Of a stretch of DNA of 64,000 nucleotides, positions 27,234-35,806 are shown in pieces. Position 1 is the stretch's first letter; each line of letters opens with the position of its first letter. The translations under genes were made by a program, and so were the position numbers. The notes under the pieces are model-generated. The model was not told the origin of the DNA. It searched no databases and was given only the letters and a program-made list of their open reading frames with translations. The DNA is from Sphingomonas sp. TDK1 (GTDB taxonomy: Bacteria > Pseudomonadota > Alphaproteobacteria > Sphingomonadales > Sphingomonadaceae): contig NZ_LXVY01000002.1 in the NCBI RefSeq assembly GCF_001650735.1, forward strand, positions 1-64,000, read 5' to 3'.

Positions 27234-27285
27234 GGCGCGATCGCGTACCCGCTGACGCCGCCGCCCGCAAGACGAAGGAACCGAA

Positions 27286-28011
27286 GTGAGCTGGACCGAC
27301 GAGCGTATCGAAACGCTGAAGAAGATGTGGGACAGCGGCCTGACCGCGACGCAGATCGCCGAAGAGCTGGGCGGCGTGTCGCGCAACGCGGTGATCGGCA
27401 AGGCCCACCGCCTCGGCCTGCCCTCGCGCCCGTCGCCGGTGAAGGCCAGCGAAGCCAAGGCTGCCGCCGCCGCTGCGCCTGCCGCTCCGGCCGAGCCGAA
27501 GCCGGCCCCCGCGCCGAAGCCCGCGCCCGCGCCGGCCGCCCCCCGCGTCCAGGCCGAGGCACCCGCCCCCGCACCGCGCCCGGCGGCACCCGCCCCGGCC
27601 GCGCCCCGCGTCCAGGCCGAGGCCCCCGCGCCTGCGGATGCAGCCGAGCCCGATGCGCCGCGCGCACCGCAGCCGGTGCTGCGCTCGGTCGGCCCCGGTG
27701 GCTTCATCCGCCAGAATCCGGGCGAGCAGGCCCCGCCGAGCGCACCTGCGCCGCCGCGCCGCCTCGTTCCCGCCAAGCCTAGCGAGGCGATTGCCGGCAA
27801 GACGACGCTGCTCGATCTCAACGACAAGATCTGCAAGTGGCCGCTCGGCCATCCGGGCGAGCCGGACTTCCATTTCTGCGGCGAGAAGGTGAACCCGGGC
27901 TTCCCCTATTGCGTCGACCATTGCGGCCACGCCTATCAGGCACAATTGCCCCGCCGCGATCGTCGTCCGGCGCCGACCATGCCCTTTGGCGGCACCCCGC
28001 GCCCGCGCTGA
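27286..28011 (+). CDS. gcrA: GcrA cell-cycle regulator
   Basis: 241 aa from GTG 27286 with AAGGA upstream. The N-terminal DNA-binding domain WTDERIETLKKMWDSGLTATQIAEELGGVSRNAVIGKAHRLGLP is nearly invariant in alphaproteobacteria. The C-terminal sigma70-binding part has CKWPLGHPGEPDFHFCG and FPYCVDHCGHAYQ. GcrA activates promoters methylated at GANTC by CcrM. The Ala/Pro linker between them is long and holds a 21-residue tandem repeat (APRVQAEAPAPA twice); Caulobacter GcrA is shorter. Confidence 0.95.
   Translation: MSWTDERIETLKKMWDSGLTATQIAEELGGVSRNAVIGKAHRLGLPSRPSPVKASEAKAAAAAAPAAPAEPKPAPAPKPAPAPAAPRVQAEAPAPAPRPAAPAPAAPRVQAEAPAPADAAEPDAPRAPQPVLRSVGPGGFIRQNPGEQAPPSAPAPPRRLVPAKPSEAIAGKTTLLDLNDKICKWPLGHPGEPDFHFCGEKVNPGFPYCVDHCGHAYQAQLPRRDRRPAPTMPFGGTPRPR
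27541..27623 (+). repeat. 63-bp-period direct repeat in the gcrA linker
   Basis: CCCCGCGTCCAGGCCGAGGC occurs at 27541-27560 and again at 27604-27623, encoding PRVQAEA twice. It is an in-frame duplication of a Pro/Ala segment in the linker. Confidence 0.8.
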
Positions 28012-28038
28012 GACGCGGCAAGTCTCTCCACCCGCATT

Positions 28039-28137
28039 CCCCTCCCGCTTGCGGGAGGGGCTAGGGGCGGGGCTGAAATCCAGCCGCGCTTCTTCCAGAT
28101 CGGTCCCTCCCCGCCCCTCCCGCGAGCGGGCGGGGAG
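28039..28137. repeat. REP-like palindromes between gcrA and parE
   Basis: CCCCTCCCGC-TT-GCGGGAGGGG (28039-28060) is a perfect 10-bp-arm palindrome. CTCCCCGCCC (28107-28116) with GGGCGGGGAG (28128-28137) is a second one. The same CCCCTCCCGC arms occur again at 37461-37482, so this is an interspersed element. It may also act as terminator of gcrA. Confidence 0.65.
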
Positions 28138-28232
28138 CGATCGCCGCTCACGCCGGACCGCCGCTCCCTCCGGCAAATCCCGCCCCCACCGCCGCCTTGC
28201 GCGGCGGGCCCCGCACCCCCTATACGTTCCGC

Positions 28233-30209
28233 ATGTCCGAAGACCTCTTCGCTGCGCCCTCCGTCCCCTCCGGCACCTATGACGCCTCGTCGATCGAGGT
28301 GCTCGAAGGCCTGGAACCGGTCCGGCGCCGGCCGGGCATGTATATCGGCGGCACCGACGAGCGCGCGCTCCACCATCTTGCCGCGGAAATCCTCGACAAT
28401 GCGATGGACGAGGCCGTCGCCGGCCATGCCAACCGCATCGAGGTGACGCTGGCGGCGCCCAACCGCATCACCATCGTCGACAATGGCCGCGGCATGCCGG
28501 TCGACCCGCATCCGCGCTTCCCGGACAAGTCGGCGCTCGAGGTGATTCTCTCGATGCTCCATTCGGGCGGCAAATTCTCGGGCAAGGCCTATGCCACCTC
28601 GGGCGGTCTGCACGGCGTCGGCATCTCGGTGGTCAACGCGCTGTCGGTGGACACCGTGGTCGAGGTCGCGCGCGACAAGCAGCTCTATCGCCAGCGCTTC
28701 AGCCAGGGCCAGACGCTGGGCCCGCTGGAGAAGATCGGCGGCACCCCCAACCGGCGCGGCACCAGCGTCGCCTTCACCCCCGACCCCGAGATTTTCGGCG
28801 AGATGCTGTTCAAGCCGGCGCGGCTGTACAAGCTCGCCCGCTCCAAGGCCTATCTGTTCGCCGGCGTCGAGATCCGCTGGAAGTGCGATCCCGCGCTGAT
28901 TACCGACGACACGCCCGCCGAAGCCGTGTTCCAGTTCCCCGGCGGCCTTGCCGATCACCTGAAGGAACAGGTGGGCAGCCGCGAATGCGCCACCGCCGAT
29001 TTCTTCGCGGGCACCCAGGAATTTCCCGATTCGCAGGGCCGCGTCGAATGGGCGGTCGCCTGGCCGCTGTGGAGCGACGGCAGCTATAGCTGGTACTGCA
29101 ACACCATCCCGACGCCCGATGGCGGCACGCACGAGCAGGGCCTGCGCCAGGCGCTGGTGCGCAGCCTGCGCAGCTTCGCCGATCTGGTCGGCAACAAGAA
29201 GGCCAAGGACCTCAACCCCGACGACGTCGTCACCGGCTCCGAGGTGATGCTCTCGGTGTTCATCCGCGAGCCGCAGTTCCAGAGCCAGACCAAGGACCGC
29301 CTGACCAGCCCCGAGGCGACCGCGCTGGTCGAAAAGGCGGTGCGCGACCATTTCGACCATTTCCTCACCGACAATATGGAGCGCGGCAAGGCGCTGCTCG
29401 GCTATGTGCTCGAGCGGATGGACGATCGCCTGCGTCGCAAGCAGGAGCGCGAGGTCAAGCGCAAGTCGGCCACCACGGGCCGCAAGCTGCGCCTCCCGGG
29501 CAAGCTGACCGACTGTTCGGCCGACAGCCCCGAAGGCACCGAGCTGTTCATCGTCGAGGGCGATTCGGCCGGCGGATCGGCCAAGCAGGCGCGCGACCGC
29601 AAGACCCAGGCGATCCTGCCGATCCGCGGCAAGATCCTCAACGTCGCCAGCGCGACCTCGGCCAAGATCCTGGCGAACCAGGAAATCGCCGACCTGATCC
29701 AGGCGCTGGGCTGCGGCACCCGCAAGGACTGCGATGCCGCCCATCTGCGCTACGAGCGCATCATCATCATGACCGACGCCGATGTCGACGGCGCGCATAT
29801 CGCGACGCTGCTGATGACCTTCTTCTTCCAGGAAATGCCGGACCTGGTGCGCAAGGGGCATCTCTACCTCGCCCAGCCGCCGCTCTACCGCCTGACCGTG
29901 GGCTCCAAGAGCCTCTACGCCCGCGACGACGCGCACCGCATCGAGATCGAGAAGACGGCGTTCAAGGGCAAGAAGGTGGAAGTCAGCCGGTTCAAGGGCC
30001 TCGGCGAGATGAACCCCAACCAGCTCAAGGAAACCACGATGGATCCCAAGACGCGCGGCATGCTGCGCGTGACGCTGCCGCAGGAATATGAGGAGCGTGC
30101 AGGCGTGAAGGACCTGGTCGACCGGCTGATGGGCAACAACCCGGCGCACCGCTTCGCCTTCATCCAGGAGAATGCGGCGCGGCTGGACGAGGAAGTGATC
30201 GACGCCTGA
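28233..30209 (+). CDS. parE: DNA topoisomerase IV subunit B
   Basis: 658 aa from ATG 28233. The GHKL ATPase domain shows VRRRPGMYIGGTDERALHH, ILDNAMDEAVAG, VDNGRGMPVDPHP and SGGLHGVGISVVNALS. The TOPRIM part has ELFIVEGDSAGGSAKQARDR, IRGKILNVASAT and IIMTDADVDGAHIATLL; YEERAGVKDLVDRLMG lies at the end. Its length (about 650, without the GyrB insertion) and the QALGCGTRKD motif support ParE over GyrB. It decatenates chromosomes with ParC. Confidence 0.95.
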   Translation: MSEDLFAAPSVPSGTYDASSIEVLEGLEPVRRRPGMYIGGTDERALHHLAAEILDNAMDEAVAGHANRIEVTLAAPNRITIVDNGRGMPVDPHPRFPDKSALEVILSMLHSGGKFSGKAYATSGGLHGVGISVVNALSVDTVVEVARDKQLYRQRFSQGQTLGPLEKIGGTPNRRGTSVAFTPDPEIFGEMLFKPARLYKLARSKAYLFAGVEIRWKCDPALITDDTPAEAVFQFPGGLADHLKEQVGSRECATADFFAGTQEFPDSQGRVEWAVAWPLWSDGSYSWYCNTIPTPDGGTHEQGLRQALVRSLRSFADLVGNKKAKDLNPDDVVTGSEVMLSVFIREPQFQSQTKDRLTSPEATALVEKAVRDHFDHFLTDNMERGKALLGYVLERMDDRLRRKQEREVKRKSATTGRKLRLPGKLTDCSADSPEGTELFIVEGDSAGGSAKQARDRKTQAILPIRGKILNVASATSAKILANQEIADLIQALGCGTRKDCDAAHLRYERIIIMTDADVDGAHIATLLMTFFFQEMPDLVRKGHLYLAQPPLYRLTVGSKSLYARDDAHRIEIEKTAFKGKKVEVSRFKGLGEMNPNQLKETTMDPKTRGMLRVTLPQEYEERAGVKDLVDRLMGNNPAHRFAFIQENAARLDEEVIDA

Positions 30210-30220
30210 GCGGGCGCGGC

Positions 30221-30664
30221 TCAGCGCGGCGCGTTGCGCGTCGCACGGGCATCGGGCGGGCGCAGCCAGTGGATGCGCCGGTTGGTCGCATGCACGCGGC
30301 AGAGATAGAAGGTCACGCCTTCGCTCTCGAACGGGTGTTTCTCGGTCTCGGCATTGCACTGCATTTCGCGCTCGGTGACCCACTGCCGCTCCAGCGCGGC
30401 CAGCCGCGTGCGCTGCGCCGGCGGGAGGCGGTCGCGCACGCGCTTGTACAGCTGGTTCAGCACCCGATCGCGCCGCTTCCACTCCGTCTCCGCACAGGCC
30501 ATGCGGCCTATCTCGAACAGGTTCTCATCGTCGGACCGGCTTCGCTGCCATCGCTTCGCGGCGCGCATGCAGGCGTGAAACGACGCCGACAATTCGCCCT
30601 GCCATGCCGGCGATTGCACGGGCATCGGCCCGGGCCCCAACAGCATCGCCAGAAATGTAAGCAT
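30221..30664 (-). CDS. LprI-like (lysozyme-inhibitor family, DUF1311) secreted protein
   Basis: 147 aa from ATG 30664. An N-terminal hydrophobic signal (LTFLAMLLGPGPM) is followed by the family pattern LNQLYKRVRDRLPPAQRTRL, LERQWVTEREMQCN and FYLCRVHATNRRIHWLR. Four cysteines are spaced as in LprI proteins, whose mycobacterial member inhibits lysozyme. It is a tandem paralogue of the next gene upstream, and both lie just after a lysozyme-like broken gene on the same strand, suggesting protection of the cell's own peptidoglycan (inference). Confidence 0.75.
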   Translation of the reverse strand: MLTFLAMLLGPGPMPVQSPAWQGELSASFHACMRAAKRWQRSRSDDENLFEIGRMACAETEWKRRDRVLNQLYKRVRDRLPPAQRTRLAALERQWVTEREMQCNAETEKHPFESEGVTFYLCRVHATNRRIHWLRPPDARATRNAPR

Positions 30665-30745
30665 CGGAATCCACCTTTCGTCGCCATCTGAAGCGCAAGG
30701 CCAGGGCCGCACCAATGCTTCCAAGCAGTCTGATCGTCGCGCCGC

Positions 30746-31183
30746 TTATGGCCGTCGCTCGGAACGCCCCGAATGCGTCTGCGCACGCAGCCAGGTAATG
30801 CGCTGATCGGTCTCGATCAGCTTGCAGGCATAGAGGATCACGTAATACGGTTCCGCCCTGTCCCGGGCGGTTTGATCCCAGCATTTGTCCTCGGTCGCAT
30901 TGGACCATGCCCGCTGGAGCGTAATCAAGCGCGTCCTTCGCTCCAGAGGCAGGCTGTCGCGCAGCGACTCATAGGTTGCGTTCAGGATCAGTTCGCGGCG
31001 CTCGAATGCATCTTCCGCGCAATTCTCTTCGGCCGCGTCTCGCCGCACCTCGTTCTTCGAGAAGCGGGCCTTGGCCTGCCGAACACAGACAAAATAGCTG
31101 GGCGGAAATGCCTGTTTCGCGTCCTGTCCCATGGCGGGCGCGCCTGCGAAGATCATTGCCGCCAGCATCAACCCATTGAACAT
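30746..31183 (-). CDS. LprI-like (lysozyme-inhibitor family, DUF1311) secreted protein, second copy
   Basis: 145 aa from ATG 31183. The signal peptide ends near PAMGQ. It shares with the downstream copy the helix LNATYESLRDSLPLERRTRL, QRAWSNATEDKC and YACKLIETDQRITWLR, and paired cysteines. The copies are diverged at most other positions, so this is an old duplication. It starts 19 bases after the end of the phage/lysozyme-like reading frame, fitting one transcript. Confidence 0.75.
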   Translation of the reverse strand: MFNGLMLAAMIFAGAPAMGQDAKQAFPPSYFVCVRQAKARFSKNEVRRDAAEENCAEDAFERRELILNATYESLRDSLPLERRTRLITLQRAWSNATEDKCWDQTARDRAEPYYVILYACKLIETDQRITWLRAQTHSGRSERRP

Positions 31184-31202
31184 GATGCACGCCTCCCGCG
31201 CC

Positions 31203-31889
31203 TTATCGACCACGTTCCTTCCGCAACATGTCTAGCGCATCGGCATGTTCCTGCGGATAGCGTTTTCTCAGAATATCGGCAGATTGGCTGGCTTGGTCGC
31301 GCTTTCCGGTGGCGAGTTGACGCTTCCACAGGTGCCGAACATGCTCGCCCCGCCGCGCATACGCATTGTTGATCAACGCCTCCTCGTATCTCGGATCGGA
31401 CCTTGCCACCGTCCGGTCGGTCTGGCGCACCGCATCGGCGAGAATGTTGGCCGCGTGACCATGCTGCACGGCGATCGACCAAGTAACGTTGCGAACCGCA
31501 TCGCTCGCCATGAAGGCGGCGGCGTCTCCGGTATTGGTTGCGAGCTGGTAGCTGCCATCGGACACGCCGCCCGCATCGCCTTTCCGGTGCTAACCGTGCC
31601 GGGCCCGCGCCCGCTTGTCTCGTGGCGCTCGGAGAGAATGCCTAGGCTGGCGCCATCATCGAATCGCGTTGCACGCCCGGTACGCCTGCCGCCGCTCGAC
31701 TCGCGGGCCCGGGCCCCCGCTTGGCTGCCCCCCCGGCCCCGAGGTGAATCGCCCGTCGCCCGGATGGTGGTTCGGGTTGAACATCCGTTCGATCGCGCCG
31801 TCGTCGGGCAGATCCGGCACATGCCGGCCAGTTCGCAGGTAGCGCGCGAAGGCGCTGTTCCCCATGGTTTGACTGCTCGCTCCTCGCAT
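31203..31889 (-). pseudogene. Frame-disrupted phage/lysozyme-like gene
   Basis: From ATG 31889 (or 31865) the frame reads ...ERMFNPNHHPGDGRFTSGPGG, a motif common near the N-terminus of phage structural and effector-type proteins. The sensible continuation (RFDDGASLGILSERHETSGR, GPGTVSTGK) is in another frame, and it then returns to the first frame as GDAGGVSDGSYQLATNTG and runs to KERGR at 31203. The shifts fit one extra G in the 7-G run near 31720 and one missing G near 31591. Repaired, it would be about 228 aa. The pattern GPGTVSxGxGDxGGVSxGxYQL recalls phage-associated peptidoglycan-processing proteins (recognised by eye; moderate certainty). Inactive unless the indels are sequencing errors. 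Confidence 0.55.
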
Positions 31890-32017
31890 ACGCCGCCCTC
31901 CGATAGAGAACAAAACGCAAACGAAAACATGCTGTGTAGGACAGCGCCAATCACACCGTAGCGCGGAGAAACGCACCGAATCGGATCCTCCGCGCGCCGC
32001 ACTTTCGGATGGGTACC

Positions 32018-32278
32018 CTACAGCTCCCCGCGCATCCGGCGCTGGTGGTATTTCACCCGCACGGTGATGCCGAGCACCATCAGGAAGAACGCCACGCCCA
32101 GCACCGCCGCCGGCACCGCGACCGGCATCGGCCACACCTTCGCCCGCAGCGCCGCGAGCAGCGCGCCGAGCACCGCCAGCCACACCGCGCCCATCCGCAG
32201 CGGCCGCGCGATCTGCTTGAGCTCGGCCTTGTAAGCGGCGCGCTCGGCCGGGTCGTTCAGGCGGGGCGGGGTCGGCAT
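32018..32278 (-). CDS. Small two-helix membrane protein
   Basis: 86 aa from ATG 32278 (GGAAG 7 bases before; an ATG at 32284 is alternative). It has a charged N-terminus (NDPAERAAYKAELKQIARPLR), two transmembrane helices (MGAVWLAVLGALLAALRA and VPAAVLGVAFFLMVLGITV) and a basic tail. It overlaps the end of the GNAT gene by about 20 bases, so it is coupled to it. Function unknown. Confidence 0.65.
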   Translation of the reverse strand: MPTPPRLNDPAERAAYKAELKQIARPLRMGAVWLAVLGALLAALRAKVWPMPVAVPAAVLGVAFFLMVLGITVRVKYHQRRMRGEL

Positions 32279-32823
32279 GTCCATTCTTCCTTCAGCAGCC
32301 CGTAGAGCGTGGTGTCGCGCACGCCGATATGGGTCTCCCATTCGGCGCGCAGCACCCCCTCCAGCCGGAAGCCCAGCCGTTCGAGCAGCCGGCGCGAATA
32401 CACATTGTCCGGGTCCGTGTCCGCAAAAACCCGCCGATGCTGCTCGGCAAGGAAGAGCTGGTCGAGCGTGGCGGTCAGCGCCTCTTCGGCAATCCCCTGC
32501 CCCCAGTGCGCGCGGGCGAGGAGATAGCCGATCTCGCTGACCGCCGCCCGTTTCTCCCCCACTGCGACATAGCCGATCGCGGTATCGTCCCCGGCAAGCG
32601 TGATCGCCCAGACACGCCAGGCCGGGTCGCCGCGCGCCAGGCTGGCGCGGGTCTGATCGAGGGTCTGGTGGGGGGCATGGCTCCACCAGGTCATCAGTTC
32701 GGCATCGGAGAGGCTGGGGAACAGCGCCTCGGCATCGTCCACCGTACGCGGCCGCAAGCGCAGCCGCGCGGTGGTCAGCACCGGCGTGCCGCGCGCGGCG
32801 CCCGTCGAATCAGCGATTGCCAC
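32257..32823 (-). CDS. GNAT-family N-acetyltransferase (RimJ/RimL-like)
   Basis: 188 aa. It starts LTTARLRLRPRTVDDAEALFP and contains SEIGYLLARAHWGQGIAEEAL (acetyl-CoA loop) and NVYSRRLLERLGFRLEGVLR, the layout of RimJ/RimL-type protein or small-molecule acetyltransferases. It overlaps the AIM24 gene by 14 bases at its start and the small membrane gene at its end, forming one operon. Confidence 0.88.
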   Translation of the reverse strand: MAIADSTGAARGTPVLTTARLRLRPRTVDDAEALFPSLSDAELMTWWSHAPHQTLDQTRASLARGDPAWRVWAITLAGDDTAIGYVAVGEKRAAVSEIGYLLARAHWGQGIAEEALTATLDQLFLAEQHRRVFADTDPDNVYSRRLLERLGFRLEGVLRAEWETHIGVRDTTLYGLLKEEWTCRPRPA

Positions 32824-33646
32824 CGATCAGGTCGCCCAGCCCGCCCAGCACCGAACCCTCGCCGCGATTGTGCCCGCCGCCATTGGCCGCGGCGAGCATC
32901 CGCCCGGCCAGCCGCGCGAACGGCAGCGACTGGATCCACACCTTGCCGGGCCCGCGCAGCCGCGCGAAGAACACGCCCTCGCCGCCGAAGAGCATGCTGC
33001 GCACCCCGCCGACCGAGACGAGGTCGAAGTCCACCGAGGGCGTCAGCGCGGCGAGGCAGCCGGTATCGACATGGAGTTCCTCGCCCGGCGCCAGCTCGCG
33101 CTCGACGATCGCCCCGCCCATCTGGACGAACACCCAGCCATCGCCGTCCAGCCGCTGCATGATGAAGCCCTCGCCGCCGAACAGCCCGGTCATCACCCGG
33201 CGCTGGAAGGCGATGCCCATCTGCACGCCCTTGGCGGCGGCGAGGAAGGCATCCTTCTGGCAGATCAGCGTGCCCCCGATATCGGCCAGCCGCAGCGGCA
33301 CGATCGCGCCGGGGATCGGCGCTGCGAAGGAGACGCGCGCCTTGCCGCTGCCCTGATGGGTGAAGACGGTGGTGAACAGCCCCTCGCCGGTGACGAGCCG
33401 TTTCCCTGCCCCCAGCAGCTTGTCCATGAACCCGCCGCCCGCGTTGCTGCCGTCGCCGAACACCGTCTGCATGGTGATCGCGGCGTCCTTCCACACCATC
33501 GCACCGGCCTCGGCCACCGCGCTCTCGCCGGGATCGAGCTCGATCTCGACGAACTGGAGTTCCTGCCCCTTGATCTCGAAATCGATATCGTCGGCAAAGC
33601 CTTCGCGGCGCGTGTGCGACCAAGGGCTCATCGGCGGCATGTGCAT
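32810..33646 (-). CDS. AIM24-family (TIGR00266-type) protein
   Basis: 278 aa. It has the family's pseudo-repeated beta structure, with AMVWKDAAITMQTVFGD, GEGLFTTVFTHQGSGKARVSFAAPIPGAIVP, MTGLFGGEGFIMQRLDGDGW and VRSMLFGGEGVFFARLRGPGKVWIQSLPF. Such proteins resemble yeast mitochondrial Aim24 and are of unknown biochemical role. The Gly-rich C-terminus is typical. Possible start at the second Met. Confidence 0.88.
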   Translation of the reverse strand: MHMPPMSPWSHTRREGFADDIDFEIKGQELQFVEIELDPGESAVAEAGAMVWKDAAITMQTVFGDGSNAGGGFMDKLLGAGKRLVTGEGLFTTVFTHQGSGKARVSFAAPIPGAIVPLRLADIGGTLICQKDAFLAAAKGVQMGIAFQRRVMTGLFGGEGFIMQRLDGDGWVFVQMGGAIVERELAPGEELHVDTGCLAALTPSVDFDLVSVGGVRSMLFGGEGVFFARLRGPGKVWIQSLPFARLAGRMLAAANGGGHNRGEGSVLGGLGDLIGGNR

Positions 33647-33705
33647 CCCTCCTTAGCGTGTTGCACCTGCCTACTACACCAACTCGAAGCCCAGGCGAAG
33701 CAGGA

Positions 33706-35727
33706 TCAGCCGCCCTTCGCGCGGGCGGCGAGCAGATCCTGCGTCAGCACCTGCGGCAGCACCTCGGGCGCGTCCTGCCCCGGCTTGTACCAGAGGTAGA
33801 GCGGCACGCCCGCGCGGTTGTGCGCCTCGATGAAACGGCCGAGAGTCGCGTCGCCATTGGTCCAGTCGCCGACCAGCACCGCGACCTTGCCGTCCGCCAG
33901 CGCCTTTTCGACCGCCGCCGTCTCGATCACCGCCTTTTCGTTGACCTTGCAGGTCAGGCACCAGTCGGCGGTGAAATAGGCGAAGACCGGACGGCCCTGC
34001 GCGCGCAACTCGGCAAGGCGTGCCTCGCTGAACGGCTCGGCCCCGGCCATCGCGGCTGCTTGCGGGCCGGCAGCGGCGGGATGCACCAGCGCCACGCCAC
34101 CGAGCGCCAGCAGCACCAGCGGCACCGCCGGCAGCCACGCGCGGCTGCGGCCCTTGGCCTGCCGCGCACCCGCCCACCACAGGCCCAGCGTCGCGAGCAG
34201 CGTCGCGGCGAGGCCGATCGTCATGCCGTCGACACCCGCCTGCTTGCCCAGCACCCAGGCGAGCGCCAGCGCGGTGAGGAACATCGGCACCGAGAGGATA
34301 TGCCGCATCGTCGCCATCCAGGCGCCCGGCTTGGGCAGCTTGCGGCGGAACGCGGGCACGAAGCCCAGCAGCAGGAACGGCAGCGCGATGCCGAGGCCCA
34401 GCCCGCCGAAGATCGCCAGCCCGGCGAACCAAGGGAGCACCAGCGCCGCTCCCAGCGCGGAGGCCATGAACGGCCCCGTGCACGGCGTGGCGATGAACGC
34501 CGCCAGCGCACCCGTCGCAAAGGCCCCGCCATGGCCCTTGCTCGCCGCGCGATTGACGAAGCTGGGCGTCATGATCTCGAACAGCCCGGCAAGGTTGAAG
34601 GCGATCGCGCTGACGAGCAGCAGCAGCACCAGGATCACGCGCGGATCCTGCAGCTGGAACGCCCAGCCCACCGTCGCGCCCGCCGCGCGCAGGCCGAGCA
34701 GCAGTCCGCCGAGGGCCAGGCACACCAGCACCACGCCGGCGGTGTACGCCAATGCCTCGGCGCGCGGGCTGCCTGCGTCGGTATTGGCCTTGGCGAGACT
34801 CAGCGCCTTGAGGCTCAGGATTGGGAAGACGCAGGGCATCACGTTGAGGATCAGCCCGCCCAGCACCGCCGCGAAGAAGGCCCCGATCGCCGCCAGCCAG
34901 GGCGTGGCCGCCGGCCTGCCGGGCGGCACCGCCCCCGGCGTTGCAGTGACCGTCAGCCCCTGCCCGTCGATCGCCAGCACGCCTTCGAGCGCTGCGGGCG
35001 CGGTGCGGGCCTTGGTCTCGAGCAGCAGCCGGTCACCGTCGCGCGCAACGGTCTGCGGTGCGGCATAGTCGACCGCGTTGGCGGTCAGCGGGTAGAAATA
35101 CACGTCCTTCGCCGTCGCCCCGGCCGGATAGGGCACCGCGATCCGCAGCGTGCCGCCTTCCGCCTGGAAGGTCGCCGGTGTGCTGAGCGGCTTGGGCAGC
35201 TTCGCACGCCAGCCGTCGAACTTCGCGCGCGTCGCCGGATCGATCGTGCCGTCGCCGATGGTGAGGCTGGTTTCGAGCGCGGCCTTTTCGGGGACGCACA
35301 GCGTATCGGTGCAGACGAGATAGTCGAGCTTCAGCTTCACCGGCAGCACGCCGGCCGCGTCGGCAGGGATGTGCAGCGTCGTCAGCCGGACGAACGTGCC
35401 TTCGTAGACATAGTTCATCAGCCCGGCGATCAGCAGCCGCTGCGGCACCGGATAGCGGAAATCCTCCGCGCGCGCTCCTGCGGGGAGCGTCCAGCGCGCC
35501 TCGGCGGGAAGCCCCGCATCGCCGGGATTCTGCCAATAGGCATGCCATTTGGGATCGGGGGTCGACACCAATGCCAGCGTCACGTCGCTGCCCGGCTTCG
35601 GGCGCTGCGTCTCCGCCACCAGTTCGCTGCGGACATGGGGGCCCTTGGCGAACCCCTGCGCGATCGCAGGCGTGCCGCCGAGCAGGAGGAGCAGGAGCGA
35701 CATCAAAGCGAAACGAAGCTGGGCCAT
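33706..35727 (-). CDS. DsbD-like protein-disulfide reductase (thiol:disulfide interchange)
   Basis: 673 aa from ATG 35727; the much longer ORF upstream overlaps phoK and is rejected. After a signal peptide (TPAIAQ) comes an N-terminal DsbD-alpha-like periplasmic domain (about 25-260, with DYLVCTDTLCVPEK), then an eight-helix DsbD-beta membrane domain with the cysteine motifs LNVMPCVFPI and IATPCTGPFMA, and a C-terminal thioredoxin-like domain with DWCLTCK. It would carry electrons from cytosolic thioredoxin to periplasmic proteins. Divergent from phoK. Confidence 0.9.
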   Translation of the reverse strand: MAQLRFALMSLLLLLLGGTPAIAQGFAKGPHVRSELVAETQRPKPGSDVTLALVSTPDPKWHAYWQNPGDAGLPAEARWTLPAGARAEDFRYPVPQRLLIAGLMNYVYEGTFVRLTTLHIPADAAGVLPVKLKLDYLVCTDTLCVPEKAALETSLTIGDGTIDPATRAKFDGWRAKLPKPLSTPATFQAEGGTLRIAVPYPAGATAKDVYFYPLTANAVDYAAPQTVARDGDRLLLETKARTAPAALEGVLAIDGQGLTVTATPGAVPPGRPAATPWLAAIGAFFAAVLGGLILNVMPCVFPILSLKALSLAKANTDAGSPRAEALAYTAGVVLVCLALGGLLLGLRAAGATVGWAFQLQDPRVILVLLLLVSAIAFNLAGLFEIMTPSFVNRAASKGHGGAFATGALAAFIATPCTGPFMASALGAALVLPWFAGLAIFGGLGLGIALPFLLLGFVPAFRRKLPKPGAWMATMRHILSVPMFLTALALAWVLGKQAGVDGMTIGLAATLLATLGLWWAGARQAKGRSRAWLPAVPLVLLALGGVALVHPAAAGPQAAAMAGAEPFSEARLAELRAQGRPVFAYFTADWCLTCKVNEKAVIETAAVEKALADGKVAVLVGDWTNGDATLGRFIEAHNRAGVPLYLWYKPGQDAPEVLPQVLTQDLLAARAKGG

Positions 35728-35806
35728 GGCGCCGTCCTTGCCCAGTTCGCCGCATTCGACAATAGCTGGGTGTACCAACGTCCACCCGTGCCCGGAGCCG
35801 GCCCCG

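Noticed and set aside
28039..28137. The clustered palindromes as a CRISPR array
   Set aside because: No regular spacing or unique spacers; the repeats are palindromes of different length.
27936..30482. 848-codon minus-strand frame opposite parE
   Set aside because: parE is certain; the mirror frame has no recognisable domain.
30221..31889. The phage/lysozyme-like gene as evidence of a prophage
   Set aside because: No integrase, attachment site, capsid, tail or terminase genes are nearby; only one damaged gene is phage-like.
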